This document shows positions 18,297-25,327 of a stretch of DNA of 64,000 nt, one piece after another. Numbering within the stretch: position 1 is the first letter of the stretch; every line of letters starts with the position of its first letter. The stretch spans positions 23,611 to 87,610 of the forward strand of contig JAKPQH010000180.1 of the NCBI GenBank assembly GCA_029580855.1, written 5' to 3'. The translations under genes and the position numbers were made by a program. The DNA is from a bacterium. Its GTDB lineage: Bacteria; Methylomirabilota; Methylomirabilia; Methylomirabilales; 2-02-FULL-66-22. The notes under the pieces were generated by a model, which did not search any database, was not told the origin of the DNA, and was given only the letters and a program-made list of their open reading frames with translations.

Positions 18297-19733
18297 TCAG
18301 TACCGCTTCCGCCGACTGGAGGAGGGGATCTTGAGCTGGCTGCGGTACTTGGCCACGGTTCGCCGGGCGATCTCGATGGCGTGGTCGCGCCGCAGCACCT
18401 CCACAATCCGCTGATCCGAAAGGGGACGGCCGCTATCCTCCACCGTGAGCAGCTTGTGGATGAGATCTTTGACCTTCAGCGAGGAAACGCTGTCCCCTCC
18501 CTGCGTGCTGGGAACGCCCCGATGGAAGAAATATTTGAGCTCGAAAAGCCCTTGCGGGGTCTGGACGTACTTGTTGGTCGTCACCCGGCTGACCGTGGAC
18601 TCGTGCATGTTGATGTCCTCGGCCACCTCTTTGAGCGTCAACGGCTTGAGCGCCGTGATCCCGCGCTCCAGGAACTCTCGCTGGAACTTCACCAGGCTCG
18701 TCGCCACCTTGAAGAGAGTCCGCTGTCGCTGCTCGATGCTGCGGATCAACCAGAGCGCCGAGCGCATGCGGCCCTCGATGTACTCGCGGACGTCCTTGCT
18801 GTTTCCCGTCTTGTTGGCCAGCACGCTGCGGTAATACGGGCTGATCCGCAGGCGTGGCAACCCGTCGTCGTTGAGCAGGACCAGGAGTTCGTCGTCCACC
18901 TTGACGATGTAGACGTCCGGCGTGATGTAGCGTGGGTCCTCGGTCCCGAACGTCCGACCGGGCTTCGGCTCCAGCGACGCGATGGAGGCCACCGCGTCCT
19001 GGATCGCCTTTACGTCGACGTGAAGCGTCTCGGCCAACCGCTCCCAGTTGCGACGCTCGAGATCCGCCAAGTGGGAGCCGATCAGCTCCTTGGCCAGCGG
19101 GTGCAGGTCGGTCCGGCCATCCGCCTGCAGCAGCAGACACTCCCGCAGATCGCGTGCCGCGACCCCCGTCGGGTCGAAGCTCTGCACCAAGCGCAAAGCG
19201 TCGTCCAGTCGGGCCACGGCGACGCCGGCGCTGGCGGCCAGCTCCTCCAGCGGCTCGGAGAGATAGCCGGATTCGTCGATATTGCCGATCACCAGCGTCC
19301 CCAGGCGAAGCATCTCGGGGTCCGACGTGCTGAGGTGCAACTGGAAGAGGAGGTGATCGATGAGCGAGCGGGGCTTCGTGAGGTGCATCTCGGCGTCGAA
19401 CCGTTCGAGCTCCTCGCGAGGGATCTGGGGGCGGTAGTCAGAGGCGTCCTGGAGATAATTGTCCCAGTCGAACTCCGCCAGACGATCGGTCGCGCCCGTT
19501 TCGTCGTCCGCGGCGGCCTCCCGCTCCTCCGGGGCCTCCTGTTCCTGCAGGAGCTGCGGCTCCTCGGTTTCTTCGAGAACTTCCTCGAGGAGCGGATTCT
19601 GTTCGATCTGCTGCCGCAACTCCTGCACCAACTCCAGGCGCGACAGCTGCAGAAGGCCGATCGCCTGCTGCAGCATCGGTGTCATGATCATCCGTTGCGT
19701 CTGGAGCATCCGGAGTCGCGTATCGAACGCCAT
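18297..19733 (-). CDS. rpoN: RNA polymerase sigma-54 factor
   Basis: Sigma-54, 478 aa. The Gln/Leu-rich activator-interacting region I is at the N-terminus (MLQTQRMIMTPMLQQAI). An acidic region follows at about 55-85, then the core-binding domain, a helix-turn-helix (TLKEVAEDINMHESTVSRVT) and the RpoN box ARRTVAKYR near the C-terminus. I use the ATG at 19733; the 21 codons of open frame upstream overlap lptB. It serves enhancer-dependent promoters; an NtrC-type activator is encoded in this window at 50305-51771. Confidence 0.95.
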   Translation of the reverse strand: MAFDTRLRMLQTQRMIMTPMLQQAIGLLQLSRLELVQELRQQIEQNPLLEEVLEETEEPQLLQEQEAPEEREAAADDETGATDRLAEFDWDNYLQDASDYRPQIPREELERFDAEMHLTKPRSLIDHLLFQLHLSTSDPEMLRLGTLVIGNIDESGYLSEPLEELAASAGVAVARLDDALRLVQSFDPTGVAARDLRECLLLQADGRTDLHPLAKELIGSHLADLERRNWERLAETLHVDVKAIQDAVASIASLEPKPGRTFGTEDPRYITPDVYIVKVDDELLVLLNDDGLPRLRISPYYRSVLANKTGNSKDVREYIEGRMRSALWLIRSIEQRQRTLFKVATSLVKFQREFLERGITALKPLTLKEVAEDINMHESTVSRVTTNKYVQTPQGLFELKYFFHRGVPSTQGGDSVSSLKVKDLIHKLLTVEDSGRPLSDQRIVEVLRRDHAIEIARRTVAKYRSQLKIPSSSRRKRY

Positions 19734-19755
19734 AGCGGCTGGCTGTCCCTTTCCT

Positions 19756-20502
19756 TTACAGCGAGAATCGCTCCCCCAGATAGATCTGGCGCGCACGCTC
19801 GTCCGAGGCCAGCTCGGCGGCCGTGCCGGACACCAGGATCTTTCCTTCGTGAATAATATAGGCCCGATCGACGATCTGCAAGGTCTCCCGCACGTTGTGG
19901 TCCGTTATCAGCACCCCGATCCCACGATCCTTGAGCTGCCCGATGATACCCTGGATGTCGTAAACGGCGATGGGGTCGATGCCCGCGAACGGCTCATCCA
20001 GCAGGATGAACGAAGGGTCGGTGGCCAACGCGCGGGTGATCTCGGCCCGCCGCCGCTCGCCGCCGGAGAGCGTATAGGCGCGGCTCCGAGCCAGATGGGA
20101 AATGTTCAGGTCGCTGAGCAGCGCCTGGGCCCGTTCCTGGCGCTCCCCCGACGGCACGCCCCGCGCCTCCAGGATCGCCAGGACGTTCTCCTCGACGGTC
20201 AGCTTGCGGAAGATGGAGGGCTCCTGCGGGAGAAACCCCATCCCTCGGCGCGCGCGTTGATGGACGGGAAGGTAGGTGATGTCTTCCCCGTTCAGCGCGA
20301 CGCGCCCGGAGTCCGGGCGGGTCAAGCCCAGGATCATATAGAAGGCCGTGGTCTTCCCTGCCCCGTTGGGTCCCAATAGGCCGACGACCTCGCCGGCTTC
20401 CAAGGACAAGCTGAGCCCGGACACCACGACCCGCTTCTTGTACGCCTTGACCAGAGTCTCCGCGCGGAGGCTGCGCGCCACGCTAGCGCCCGCTTTCGCC
20501 AC
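19756..20502 (-). CDS. lptB: LPS export ABC transporter ATP-binding protein LptB
   Basis: Cytoplasmic ATPase of the LptB2FGC lipopolysaccharide extractor, 248 aa. Walker A GPNGAGKTT, Q-loop (GFLPQEPSIF, as in LptB), signature LSGGERRRAEITRAL, Walker B FILLDEPFAGIDP and switch histidine (LITDHNVRETL) are all present. The GTG at 20502 gives about 13 extra residues before the domain compared with E. coli. lptA ends 9 bases upstream; rpoN follows. lptF and lptG are not in the window. Confidence 0.95.
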   Translation of the reverse strand: MAKAGASVARSLRAETLVKAYKKRVVVSGLSLSLEAGEVVGLLGPNGAGKTTAFYMILGLTRPDSGRVALNGEDITYLPVHQRARRGMGFLPQEPSIFRKLTVEENVLAILEARGVPSGERQERAQALLSDLNISHLARSRAYTLSGGERRRAEITRALATDPSFILLDEPFAGIDPIAVYDIQGIIGQLKDRGIGVLITDHNVRETLQIVDRAYIIHEGKILVSGTAAELASDERARQIYLGERFSL

Positions 20503-20511
20503 AGAGCGACC

Positions 20512-21021
20512 TCACCGGCGTGGCCCCCCCGCCGGCCCGCCCTCGCCACGTTTTGGGTAGAGCACGGCATTCACCCGCTCGCCTTCGCAGCCCTCGACCT
20601 GGCTTCGGTCGTCGCGCAAAAACAGCGTGATCTTGCAGCCGCTTACTACGTCGTTATTCTGCCACACCTTGGGATGGCCGATGAGCACCGCGCGCGATTC
20701 TGTGGGGTAGTACTCGGCCCGTTCCGCCACACCACGACGCTCCCCATAGGAGAGCCGCACGTTCCCGACCGCAATGGCCCGCTCCAGATCCTCCATCCGC
20801 TCGTCAAAAAAAAACTCGATCTGATCCGCCAGGATGCTGATACCACGGCCGCGGTCGTTGGCCGCCACGTTCCCCCGGTAGACCGCCACGCGCCCTTTGC
20901 GGTTCACCTCCAGCGCGTCGGCCGAGATCGTGATGGGCGACCTGTTCTCCGCCGGCTCCGCTGCCCCCAAAACGCTCAGGGACACTCCGCACGCCACAAA
21001 AAACCAGAGAACCCGCTTCAT
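20512..21021 (-). CDS. lptA: LPS periplasmic bridge protein LptA
   Basis: OstA-like protein of 169 aa that forms the periplasmic beta-jellyroll bridge for LPS. A signal peptide occupies residues 1-20 (MKRVLWFFVACGVSLSVLGA). The LptA domain follows with ITISADALEVNRKGRVAVYRGNV and later KITLFLRDDRSQVEGCEG. The ATG at 21021 overlaps the lptC stop by 4 bases. Shadow frame upstream ignored. Its presence supports a Gram-negative envelope with LPS. Confidence 0.93.
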   Translation of the reverse strand: MKRVLWFFVACGVSLSVLGAAEPAENRSPITISADALEVNRKGRVAVYRGNVAANDRGRGISILADQIEFFFDERMEDLERAIAVGNVRLSYGERRGVAERAEYYPTESRAVLIGHPKVWQNNDVVSGCKITLFLRDDRSQVEGCEGERVNAVLYPKRGEGGPAGGPRR

Positions 21022-21608
21022 CGAGGGCGACTCCTTCCCGCCGGGGCCGGCGCCGGCTGGAGCTGCGAGGTGATGTTCTGAAAAATGCGAACCCGCTCCA
21101 AGTCGGTCTCCGCCTCCATGCCTCGTCCTCGAGTAACCAGGTTCCCGCGGGTGATCGTCACGGTCTGATCCGTCTCCAGCCGACGGGAGGCGGCGATCCA
21201 GCGGAGTTGTTCCGTCTTGAGTTCCATGCCCTGCTCCGAGCGCGCCATCACGCTCCCTTCGAGCCGGACGTCTTTGGTCGTGAGATCCAGGGTGGCGCGA
21301 TCCGCGACGCAAGTCACTTGCCCTTGGCCGGAATAGAAGGCGATCTGAATGGGTCGCGCGACCCGGGTGAGGACGGTGAATCCCTGCCGCTCGTTCACTT
21401 CCACCTGATCCGCCCGGACCTCCCACAGCTTCGACCCATCCCGAGTCTCGATCATGTGGACTTGCTCGAGCGAAACGTTGGGCGATACGGCCGCATCACG
21501 GTTGAGTTCCCCGGACCGGGCGATGGAGGCGACGGCGAACATCAGCAGCCCGCCTGCCAGAATCGCCGCCGATCGCGGGGCGCCATGCCTCGGGAATCCT
21601 GACGCCAT
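21018..21608 (-). CDS. lptC: LPS export protein LptC
   Basis: Single-pass membrane protein with a periplasmic LptC domain, 196 aa. The hydrophobic anchor is about residues 13-31. The domain includes VHMIETRDGSKLWEVRADQVEV and VRLEGSVMARSEQGMELKTEQLRW. I prefer the ATG at 21608, which has GGGGAA just upstream, over a GTG at 21635. The last gene upstream on this strand is the aldehyde-dehydrogenase homologue, 66 bases away. Confidence 0.9.
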   Translation of the reverse strand: MASGFPRHGAPRSAAILAGGLLMFAVASIARSGELNRDAAVSPNVSLEQVHMIETRDGSKLWEVRADQVEVNERQGFTVLTRVARPIQIAFYSGQGQVTCVADRATLDLTTKDVRLEGSVMARSEQGMELKTEQLRWIAASRRLETDQTVTITRGNLVTRGRGMEAETDLERVRIFQNITSQLQPAPAPAGRSRPR

Positions 21609-21618
21609 TTCCCCGTTC

Positions 21619-21647
21619 CTATAACACACTGGCACGCAAAATGTAAA
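21619..21647 (-). promoter_or_regulatory. candidate promoter before lptC
   Basis: On the minus strand TTTACA (21647-21642) lies 17 bases before TTATAG (21624-21619). Initiation would fall only about 4 bases before the lptC ATG, giving an almost leaderless message; the upstream GTG would then be untranscribed from it. Weak-to-moderate match. Confidence 0.35.
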
Positions 21648-21674
21648 GCCGTCCCCCGCTCGCCGGGCGTGAAA

Positions 21675-23141
21675 TCAGGAACACTCGCCGATCGAATCGA
21701 TGACCGCCTCTCTCCACTCTTCGAAGTCGACCAGATTGTCCGAACCGCCTCGGCGGCGCACACTGCCAGGCGGGCGGAACCCGGCGAGGGGGGTCGGGAC
21801 GCCGCGACCGAGCGACATCGGATTCACGTAGACCCGGCGCGCGCGCAGGGTTGCGACCGCCCGAAAACCGCGCGCCATATCGCGGGAATACACCGCGGCG
21901 GTGGCGTCGCGACGGAGAGCGTTGGCCTGCTGGACCGCCTCCTCCTGACTCGCCACGGGTATCAGGGCCAACATCGGGCCGAGGATCTCTTCCTGAAGCA
22001 GCCGCATTTTCAGATTGGCATCGCCGAAAACCGTTGGCGCGTAAAAGCATCCGCGCTTGCACTCCCCCTCCCTCACCGGTTCCCCGCCGCAAATCAGCTT
22101 GGCCCCGTCCCGCAGACCGATCCGGGTATGGCCATGCACCCGTTTCATCTGGGTCTCATTGATGATAGGGCCGATGTCCGTCGCCTCCGACATCCCGTCG
22201 CCGAGCCGCAGGGCCTGCGTGCGCTCCGCCAACCGTTCGGTGAGGTCTTTCGCGATCTTCCGCTGCACGAAGACCCGCGCGGCGCCGCGCCAGCGCTGGC
22301 CCGCCATCGCAAAGCCCGTGCCCACGACGCTCTCCGCAGCCAAGTCCAGATCCGCATCCTCGAGGACGATGGCAACGATGCGCTGTCCGAGGTCCAGACA
22401 GAGACGTTTCTCTTCGGCCGCACACGCAATCCCAACCTCGCGGCCAACCTCCGGAGACCCCGCGAACGAGACCAGGGCGACATCCGGATGCCGGACGAGA
22501 GGAGCACCGGCCTCTTCGCCGTGCCCATGCACAAGGGAGATACTCGCGGGTGGCAACCCGCACTCCAAGAAGATCTCCACCAGCCGCGCAGCCGCGAGTG
22601 GCGCATCCTCGGGAGGCTTTAGGACCACCGTGTTGCCGGCCGCCAGGGCGGCCGCCGATGCCCAAAGGCACCCTGCCAGGGGAAATGCCCAATGCGCGAT
22701 CACACCGACCACCCCCAAGGGCGCCCGAGACGCCAAGGTGACCAGTCCCGCACGATCCCGTGGGGAAGCTTCGGCCGCAAGCCGGGCCCCGTCGCCTGCG
22801 ATGGCACGGAGCGCGGCCACTCCCTCAAGAACTTCTGCGTTGGCCTCTGCGAGCAGCTTGCCCGTCTCCCGCACCACGACGGCACTCAGATCGTCTCGCC
22901 GTTCCTCGATGATCTGCGCCGCGGCGTACAGGATCTCGCCCCGCCGAATCGAGGGGCACCGCGACCACCCCGGGAAACCCGTCCGTGCCGCCTCCATGGC
23001 GCGATCGACGTCGCGGTGATCGGAACGGGGGAAGCTCCCGAGCAGGTCGGTCTTGTTGGCGGGGTTTATGTCGTCGAACGTGGCGCCGTTGGCCGAATCC
23101 ACCCAGCTACCGTCGACGAAGTTCTTGAAGCGATCCCCCAT
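21675..23141 (-). CDS. aldehyde dehydrogenase homologue lacking catalytic residues
   Basis: Full-length ALDH-superfamily fold, 488 aa, with no frameshift. NAD-pocket features remain: Lys175 in VLKPPEDAPL, FAGSPEVGREVG near 226-236, and Glu385 in EEILGP. The three catalytic positions are changed. The Asn of PWNFP is Ala152 (HWAFP). The general-base Glu of LELGGK is Asp250 (LDLGQR). The nucleophile Cys of GQxC is Trp284 (GQRW). The C-terminal GGxKxSGxGRE motif is also degenerate. It is therefore probably not a dehydrogenase; a structural or NAD(H)-binding role is possible. Downstream neighbour lptC; upstream is an AT-rich gap. ATG start. Confidence 0.85.
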   Translation of the reverse strand: MGDRFKNFVDGSWVDSANGATFDDINPANKTDLLGSFPRSDHRDVDRAMEAARTGFPGWSRCPSIRRGEILYAAAQIIEERRDDLSAVVVRETGKLLAEANAEVLEGVAALRAIAGDGARLAAEASPRDRAGLVTLASRAPLGVVGVIAHWAFPLAGCLWASAAALAAGNTVVLKPPEDAPLAAARLVEIFLECGLPPASISLVHGHGEEAGAPLVRHPDVALVSFAGSPEVGREVGIACAAEEKRLCLDLGQRIVAIVLEDADLDLAAESVVGTGFAMAGQRWRGAARVFVQRKIAKDLTERLAERTQALRLGDGMSEATDIGPIINETQMKRVHGHTRIGLRDGAKLICGGEPVREGECKRGCFYAPTVFGDANLKMRLLQEEILGPMLALIPVASQEEAVQQANALRRDATAAVYSRDMARGFRAVATLRARRVYVNPMSLGRGVPTPLAGFRPPGSVRRRGGSDNLVDFEEWREAVIDSIGECS

Positions 23142-23492
23142 ACTCCGCCCCTGACACTGATCGAACTCGAGCTGCGGGGAGAAAGGACGCCCACGGGTCG
23201 GCCCATGGGCAATGCGGATTGCGAAGCGGAACCCGCGACCCTGAATAAAGCTGAGGGGACACTACCACATGCAGAGAGCAACGAGCAAGTCGCAACGTAT
23301 GGGTCTTATCGCCGCCCGACTCTTCGAGAAAAAAGATAAAAGTGTTTCATGACGTACTATGTATAATTATTTAAAATTATTGTTATTATTTGAAAATCAA
23401 CTCTTCCACTTGACGAAACCAACAACCATAAAATAAAGTATATGAGTGCCGCTGGGGGGTGCCGCCCCCAGCGTAACGACTTGTCGTAGAAT
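23142..23492. other. intergenic region with an AT-rich core
   Basis: About 350 bases without a convincing gene. The part from about 23330 to 23445 is strikingly AT-rich, with runs of A and T and few G or C, in a genome that is otherwise very GC-rich. It separates the aldehyde-dehydrogenase homologue from the micro-gene operon. A hairpin at 23450-23473 borders it. I see no strong promoter for the downstream dehydrogenase homologue. Confidence 0.7.
23450..23473 (-). terminator. hairpin terminator after the micro-genes
   Basis: Perfect 9-bp inverted repeat CGCTGGGGG / CCCCCAGCG with a 6-base loop, placed 19 bases after the stop of the second micro-gene. The sequence beyond it is AT-rich but has no clean T-run, so it may be an intrinsic terminator or a 3' stabilising hairpin. 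Confidence 0.5.
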
Positions 23493-23549
23493 CTACCTCT
23501 TTTTTTTCGGAGCAGCCTTCTTGGCGGCTGGCTTTTTCTTCGTCGCCAC
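23493..23549 (-). CDS. Lys/Ala-rich micro-protein, second tandem copy
   Basis: An 18-codon gene, VATKKKPAAKKAAPKKKR, starting at GTG 23549. The Shine-Dalgarno sequence GGGAGGTGATC matches ten bases of the anti-16S tail and lies 8 bases before the start, far better than most genes here. Half the residues are Lys and there are no acidic residues, like a fragment of a histone H1 tail; nucleic-acid binding is a reasonable inference. The neighbouring copy at 23604-23654 shares the ATKK start and KKKR end. It could also be a leader peptide. Confidence 0.55.
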   Translation of the reverse strand: MATKKKPAAKKAAPKKKR

Positions 23550-23603
23550 TAAGATCACCTCCCTCCAGACAAAATTCTCCAATCAACGGCCCATGATTCG
23601 ATC

Positions 23604-23654
23604 CTACCTCTTTTTCTTGGCGGGCTTCTTCGCGGCGGCTTTCTTCGTCGCCAT
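23604..23654 (-). CDS. Lys/Ala-rich micro-protein, first tandem copy
   Basis: A 16-codon gene, MATKKAAAKKPAKKKR, starting at ATG 23654 with AAGGAGGTGA upstream, a nearly perfect Shine-Dalgarno site. It starts 41 bases after the end of the HEPN-like gene and is in the same direction, so it is probably co-transcribed from the promoter near 24751. It is highly basic with AKK repeats. The tandem arrangement with a paralogue, each with its own strong ribosome-binding site, argues for real translation. Function unknown; histone-like DNA/RNA binding is inferred only from composition. Confidence 0.55.
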   Translation of the reverse strand: MATKKAAAKKPAKKKR

Positions 23655-23695
23655 GCAACCTCACCTCCTTTCTTTTTGGCCTCCCCACGACGACA

Positions 23696-24145
23696 CTAGA
23701 GCAGAGTCATCTGGGGATTTCTGGTCCGCGTCCATTCCACGGTCCGCTCGATGAACCGTTGAGCGTCCTTGATGGCGCCCTCGACCTCGTAACGCGACAC
23801 CGGTTGACCAACCTCGTCGACAATGACCTGCCAGCGCCGGCGCATCCGATCGAACGCGTTCACGAGCGGGCGGGCCTCATCGCCGAGGATCGCACCGGCC
23901 AGCGTGACCACGGTCCGCTGCTGCTCCCGGCCCCGCGGCCGCAATCCCTCGGCCGCTATCATCCCCTTTGCGGCTCGGAGCATGCCCAGATACGCAATGG
24001 CATAAGCCCATTCCCGATCGATGCTTGCATTTGCTCGCGCCGTGGCGAGATCCTTGAGGGCCCTGGCGATGAGCGAACTGACCGTCGAGAAGTTCGGCTT
24101 GACATCTTCCACCAGTCCCTTCTCGCGCAGATCCTCATACGCCAT
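23696..24145 (-). CDS. HEPN-like protein
   Basis: All-helical protein of 149 aa resembling the HEPN partner of minimal nucleotidyltransferases: helix-rich LIARALKDLATARANASIDREWAY, then AYLGMLRAAKGMIAAEGLRPRG, the region where HEPN proteins carry their core helices. The ribonuclease motif R-x4-6-H cannot be present because the protein has no histidine at all. So it is either a non-nucleolytic HEPN or a substrate-binding helper. It overlaps the upstream wHTH/nucleotidyltransferase gene by 11 bases, the classical HEPN-MNT pairing. Confidence 0.7.
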   Translation of the reverse strand: MAYEDLREKGLVEDVKPNFSTVSSLIARALKDLATARANASIDREWAYAIAYLGMLRAAKGMIAAEGLRPRGREQQRTVVTLAGAILGDEARPLVNAFDRMRRRWQVIVDEVGQPVSRYEVEGAIKDAQRFIERTVEWTRTRNPQMTLL

Positions 24146-24704
24146 CGTCGCGTCCGATGAGCAAGACGTTCCTGCCGCCGAACACGTCGGTCAAAAACGG
24201 ATCCGCCTCCGCTCGCCGCCGCTGAAACTCCGTCTCGTCGAACACCGTGTAGTTGATCTCGCGACCGAGTCTGGACTCCAACTGCGTCACCGCCTCGTTG
24301 AGCTCCGTCAAATCCACGCGACCGACGATGAGCACCGGGACCGGACCGGACGCCTCGCCGGGCGCATGCGAGTTCCCGGAATACAGCCAGGCTTGACGCA
24401 AACCGGAAAGACCGGCCAGCGATCCCGCGATCGCCCCTTGGATGCCGACGGTCTTCGCGATGATGGACTTGATCTCTGCATAGATCGCGGACGACTTGTT
24501 GACCGTGTAGTAGCGAAGGTTCCCGATTTTTTCGCTGGCCAGAAGACCGGCCTTGTCCAGATTGTCGAGTTCGCGCTTGATTCCGGAGATATCCCGACCA
24601 AGTTCCCGAGCGATCTGACGGACATAGTAACGGCCCTCGGGATTGGAGAAGAGCAGGCAGAGTATCTCGACGCGTGTCTTGGATGAGAGCAATCTTTCGA
24701 GCAT
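24135..24704 (-). CDS. winged-helix protein with degenerate nucleotidyltransferase domain
   Basis: 189 aa. A winged helix-turn-helix fills about residues 1-68 (KTRVEILCLLF, then YVRQIARELGRDISGIKRELDNLDKAG). A minimal nucleotidyltransferase-like domain follows at about 103-189. Its GS...DxD metal motif is replaced: SGNSHAPGEASG is followed by PVPVLIVG where DIDLLVVG-type sequence is expected, so both catalytic aspartates are missing. Probably a DNA-binding regulator rather than an enzyme, perhaps autoregulating the operon. ATG start; a strong promoter lies just upstream. Lower GC and different codon use from its neighbours suggest transfer. Confidence 0.75.
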   Translation of the reverse strand: MLERLLSSKTRVEILCLLFSNPEGRYYVRQIARELGRDISGIKRELDNLDKAGLLASEKIGNLRYYTVNKSSAIYAEIKSIIAKTVGIQGAIAGSLAGLSGLRQAWLYSGNSHAPGEASGPVPVLIVGRVDLTELNEAVTQLESRLGREINYTVFDETEFQRRRAEADPFLTDVFGGRNVLLIGRDDGV

Positions 24705-25327
24705 CTTCTGTCACCATTCGTTGAGACATATACATCGACTGTTCTTCCTCTGTCAACACTTTTTTCTGGAAAAATTCACAATCGTTTATCTCGCAGTGAA
24801 ACGCTTGCAACATGGGTGCCGCAAAGTCTCGATGGATTGGAGCAGCAGAGCGCTATGGACGGCCGAGGATTCACAGGATGGGTTATGGCGCGGTATTGAA
24901 ACGAAATCCCGGTCGAGCCCCCAGTCGATTTATGCGTCTGTTGGCTCTCGTGCCGATCACTGATGAGCGTTTGTCTGATTATGACTGTCTATTCGTACTT
25001 TCGATGTGCTATTTTCGGCAGTCGAATCCGACACGCAGGCCGAATCGAGTCGCCGGAGAGAGATCGAGAATCAACGATTGTTGTACGAAGAGCGCTCTTC
25101 CCCACCTCACAACGTTCACCGAAGGTCCAGACTGGGGTCTGTCCGGTGGATGCAGACCATGGACGCCAAACTCGGTCGCGCAGCGCTCCCGCAACCGGAT
25201 CGTTTGGATCGAGCGCAACGTCGCGATCCGCAGCCGGATGCAGGCGACCGGCGGCGTGTGGATCCATCGGCCCCTCCCGCTTTGCACGGGGCTACGCCCC
25301 GCGAGCGTTTGCGATCGAACCGGACGG
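24705..25327. other. intergenic region between the MFS gene and the wHTH operon
   Basis: About 620 bases. Apart from the promoter at its left end I find no supported gene. The short open frames here show no recognisable protein and lack good ribosome-binding sites. A short GC hairpin CGGGGC-TAC-GCCCCG at 25287-25301 follows the MFS gene by about 25 bases and may help termination. Local GC is visibly lower than in the core-gene blocks. Confidence 0.6.
24727..24756 (-). promoter_or_regulatory. strong sigma-70-type promoter of the wHTH/HEPN/micro-gene operon
   Basis: Minus strand: TTGACA (24756-24751), an 18-base spacer, TATATG (24732-24727); a 17-base alternative gives GTATAT. Initiation is predicted about 16 bases before the ATG at 24704. 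Among the best sigma-70 matches seen in the window. Confidence 0.65.

Noticed and set aside
23386..23688. 100-codon minus-strand frame covering both micro-genes
   Set aside because: Different frame from the two SD-preceded micro-genes, no ribosome-binding site of its own quality, and composition of an out-of-frame reading of Lys codons.
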